The notes under the pieces: model-generated
What the model saw: the letters and a program-made list of their open reading frames with translations, nothing else
Databases searched by the model: none
What the model was told of the DNA's origin: nothing
Shown: positions 28,817 to 31,234 of the stretch, piece after piece
Layout: every line of letters begins with the position of its first letter
How positions within the stretch are numbered: the first letter of the stretch is position 1
Source: Chara braunii
Taxonomy: Eukaryota; Streptophyta; Charophyceae; Charales; Characeae
Assembly: GCA_003427395.1 (NCBI GenBank)
Contig: BFEA01000153.1
Coordinates: forward strand, 1,437,369-1,468,602
Direction of reading: 5' to 3'
DNA length: 31,234 bases
Translations under genes and position numbers: made by a program

Positions 28817-29996
28817 TTTTTTAATTTCTATTTTTTGTTGGCAAAATGCCGGATGGTCATACAGCAGCTGCACAATCTTTGGCTTGGTGTGGAGCAGATT
28901 GCCAGTGTGTAACACGTTTGTGGTTACTGGCGGGGTCCCTTCCCCCCCCTTTCTGTTCCATACCCACTTGCACTGCCCTTCGGCCCTCCTCCGCAGTTCC
29001 TCCCCCTGTTTCCGCATGCAAATAGTCTGGCCCGGTGAGAATAGAGACACCTTCCGCTTCCCTTGGTGCGGTTTCTGCTGGGCCTCGCCCTACTTCCTGG
29101 GCCTCGCCTTACTTCCACGTCTCGGCGTTCCCACCAGACCTAGTCATGCAAGTGGTCCAGTTATGTGGGTGCATCACACCTGGACTGTTCACCAGATGCG
29201 GCACAGGTTGGAGAAGCCCAAAGATAGGCGCCCCGCTGGTGAGATAACGCTCTCCAGCTGGGTGCTTGCCATAGCTGCTGTCCTTCATGGCAGGCACGAC
29301 CGTGTCCCTCTTGCTGCGGATGTCACATGCACCTGTGGGCACACGTTGTCGCAGTATACTTCCGTGACGTTATTGGCAGAGGGAGGAGACATCACTGCCA
29401 CTTGACAGAATGTGTGCTCTCCCAGACTCCCACCATATTGGTGTGGCTAGTCATCGGCTACGGAATCCAGATCCTGATCCCGTCTTTTTCTCCAGCAGGT
29501 TTCTCTGCCTTGAGCTGTTGCCGTCATAGTACTCCATCCATGTATAGACATGATCCACAGGTCAACAATGACGATTTTAAAGTTTTTAATTTTCTTTTTC
29601 CCCCTCGTCTTGTGCTGCGGTGAAGATGTGCAAAGCCATGACCATTTCGCGGATCTGTGGACTCCGTGTGAATCCGTGTGTTGAGATAGAACCAAAGATG
29701 TTGGGATAAGGGGCGGTGGGGTGTGGCGAGGAATAACGATCTGGAAGGTGTGTGCAGAGAGATGGTGTGTGATATGATGAAGGGGGCAGGAGAAGAGGGG
29801 TGGGTGGATGTGGCGGGTGTTAGGAGACATGGGGATAGTGTGTGGGGAAGTGGACGGTTATTGTCGTGGAATTGTTGGGGATAATTGGGCTCATTCGAGG
29901 AGACCTTGTGGAATGGCGTGGAATGTCAGTAGACAGTGTGCTCTGAGAACGGGACAGGGTGTGGTGGATTGGAAGCATGCAAGCGCATTCAGTTGA
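28817..29996. other. Non-coding stretch, no gene recognised
   Basis: A long frame (to 29405) begins within a poly(A) run and has no domain or start of its own. A 19-bp tandem GGGCCTCGCCYTACTTCC lies at 29080-29117. The 29700-29960 part is G/T-rich on this strand. Confidence 0.4.
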
Positions 29997-30106
29997 GGGC
30001 ATAGTTGCACCGCTTGCCATCCTTTACGATTTGAATGTGTTGGAACAGATTCCTTGTTCAGCTACATTAAACATGATGGCGGATGGGGAGTGGTGCAACT
30101 GGGCCC
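29997..30106. mobile_element. MITE M4, 110 bp
   Basis: The left end GGGCATAGTTGCACCGCTTG and the right end (reverse complement GGGCCCAGTTGCACCACTCC) are imperfect inverted repeats of about 26 bp of the same type as M1-M3. The flanks are TGA and TAA, a damaged TWA duplication. Confidence 0.75.
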
Positions 30107-30109
30107 TAA

Positions 30110-30693
30110 AGGATGGGAAATTGGAGAAACACGAATGCATGATGCACCTGCCTGTGATTTCTGGTGGGTGATGGGAATATGGATGCACCTGCCCTCAAGG
30201 ATGGTACTGTGAGCTCCGTCACAGCAGCATACACAACCACTTCCAAGTACCGGAATGGTAAACATGCCGACACACCCACGGCTTGTGCCATGGAGCGCTG
30301 TCCAGGGTGTGTTGATGTATTGCTGTGGGACCCTCCAACCGGTTATGCCCAGGGCAGAAGAGAAGGAAACAGGGCTTGAATCAGGACGTGTTCGCTGGCA
30401 GGTGCACAAAAATTGTGCTGCCTGCTTCTTTTCTGCCTATCTGCACATGCTAACGTCCACTTATCGGCTGCGTCATCGGGTGCTCCCGCAGCAAGGTGAT
30501 CGCTTCGAATTCATGACCGTGCAGGCCCAAGTGTGACGGGGAAAAAATAAAATACAAGCAAATAAACACCACCCCCCAAAAAATTCCCCCATCTGCTATC
30601 AGCGGTGTGAGCACGCAGATAGCAGACAGGAACCCGCGGCGATGTCTCATTCTAATTTTGCTTTGCAACCCGTGTGTGAGTATGTGGCACACC
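30110..30693. other. Non-coding stretch, no gene recognised
   Basis: No domain or coding bias is visible on either strand. CTGCTATC...GATAGCAG at 30592-30625 forms a hairpin. Confidence 0.4.
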
Positions 30694-30696
30694 TAA

Positions 30697-30826
30697 GGGC
30701 ATCGCCACACCACTCTCAGACTCTCTACATGTGCGAAATGACAATGAACTTCCCGCTAGAACATTGCCAGATGCACTGGCCACAATTTTGTCTGTTTCAC
30801 ATTTTGAGAGTGGTGTGGCGAGGCCC
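30697..30826. mobile_element. MITE M5, 130 bp, TAA target duplication
   Basis: The ends GGGCATCGCCACACCACTCT and (right, reversed) GGGCCTCGCCACACCACTCT are flanked by TAA at 30694-30696 and 30827-30829. GAGAGT motifs lie just inside both ends. Confidence 0.85.
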
Positions 30827-30874
30827 TAAATCTCAAAATGGCTATTGCAAAATTGCAGACTTTGGTCACTCTGT

Positions 30875-31086
30875 GGGCCTCGCCAGACCACTCTTGAAAA
30901 CTCAGTTTCAAGAGTACAGTTGCTGCATCGCTTCGGGCAGTCAAGAGCAGTCGGAGTGGCAGCCTCTTGAAACCCCTTCAAGAGCAGTTCTTGAAAGATT
31001 GGGAACCCACCCTGCAACGCGTGGGTTTCCAAGCGTCCTTGGCCGAACCCTTGAGGGAGTAATGATTTTCAAGAGTTGTCGAGCCT
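30875..31086. mobile_element. MITE M6, degraded right end, about 212 bp
   Basis: The left end GGGCCTCGCCAGACCACTCT is clear. The right end (about 31066-31086, TTTTCAAGAGTTGTCGAGCC) matches its inverse with about 4 bases lost. CTCTTGAAA occurs several times inside in both orientations, paralleling CTCTCGAAA in M1. Confidence 0.6.
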
Positions 31087-31180
31087 TTATCCTGACGCTA
31101 TTAAAAAAACAAGTACGTGATGGAAGAAGTAAATTTTCCATCAGAACGAGAATGAACACAGAAAGCCAGCCCAAATTTAC

Positions 31181-31182
31181 CT

Positions 31183-31234
<52 letters not shown>
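31181..31234. repeat. (TC)n microsatellite
   Basis: A perfect CT dinucleotide run reaches the end of the window and may continue beyond it. Confidence 0.98.

Noticed and set aside
28647-29405. 252-codon frame as a protein-coding gene
   Set aside because: It begins in a poly(A) run (poly-Lys), has no domain, and its start lies within a retroposed tail.

Overview
The window reads as intergenic, transposon-packed DNA of a eukaryotic nuclear genome. I find no intact host gene. Almost everything that can be explained is a mobile element or an element-derived repeat, much of it nested. The non-LTR elements are of the plant-like L1 type: an AP endonuclease, a reverse transcriptase (RT), a C-terminal CCHC-type zf-RVT finger, and an ORF1 with a DUF4283-like region plus a zinc knuckle. 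The central element resembles the Chlamys group of Penelope-like elements, which is known from green algae and spike mosses. I therefore infer a green-lineage host, perhaps a charophyte alga or an early-diverging plant; the species is not determinable from the sequence alone.

Layout. 1-3223: LINE A, + strand, whose RT core has been lost while the reading frame is kept; it ends in a 42-base poly(A). About 3481-7540: LINE B, + strand, 5'-truncated inside RT and full of frameshifts. Its 3' UTR is split by a minus-strand retroposed sequence (5953-6915) flanked by a 16-bp target duplication. 7682-7863: a tRNA-derived SINE with a T-rich tail and a 15/16-bp target duplication. 8039-8460 and 9794-9922: MITEs. 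8464-10950: GC-rich repeat mosaic with a 72-bp tandem duplication, a roughly 256-bp diverged duplication and a scattered 30-bp motif. 10951-11024: a tRNA-like sequence.

11435-18060: the most interesting object, a 6.6-kb minus-strand element bounded by two 294-298 bp direct repeats. Read 5' to 3' on the minus strand it carries ORF1 (SR-rich, coiled-coil, SAP-like, acidic tail), then a GIY-YIG endonuclease, a linker, and an RT with Penelope-like motifs, then a 119-bp tandem array before the terminal repeat. The endonuclease lies upstream of RT, the permuted order described for Naiad/Chlamys Penelope-like elements. A 928-bp AT-rich element with terminal inverted repeats interrupts the RT.

18883-19257: another MITE, with a second set of inverted ends nested inside. 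19655-26891: LINE C, nearly full length (7.2 kb, ORF1 + ORF2), with a 13-bp target duplication; it landed in a dispersed repeat that has a second copy at 28334-28552. 27168-27464 and 27497-28030: two foldback structures, the second a set of concentric inverted repeats. 28640-31234: poly(A)-tailed retroposed scraps, three more MITEs and a terminal (TC)n microsatellite.

The in-frame stops in the old ORFs are mostly TGA or TAG, and two sit where Arg (CGA) or Gln (CAG) is expected, so C-to-T decay of silenced copies is a reasonable reading. Ambiguous bases (N) at 1588-2437 and 23731-23743 lie in or near duplicated or palindromic stretches, so those parts may contain assembly artefacts.
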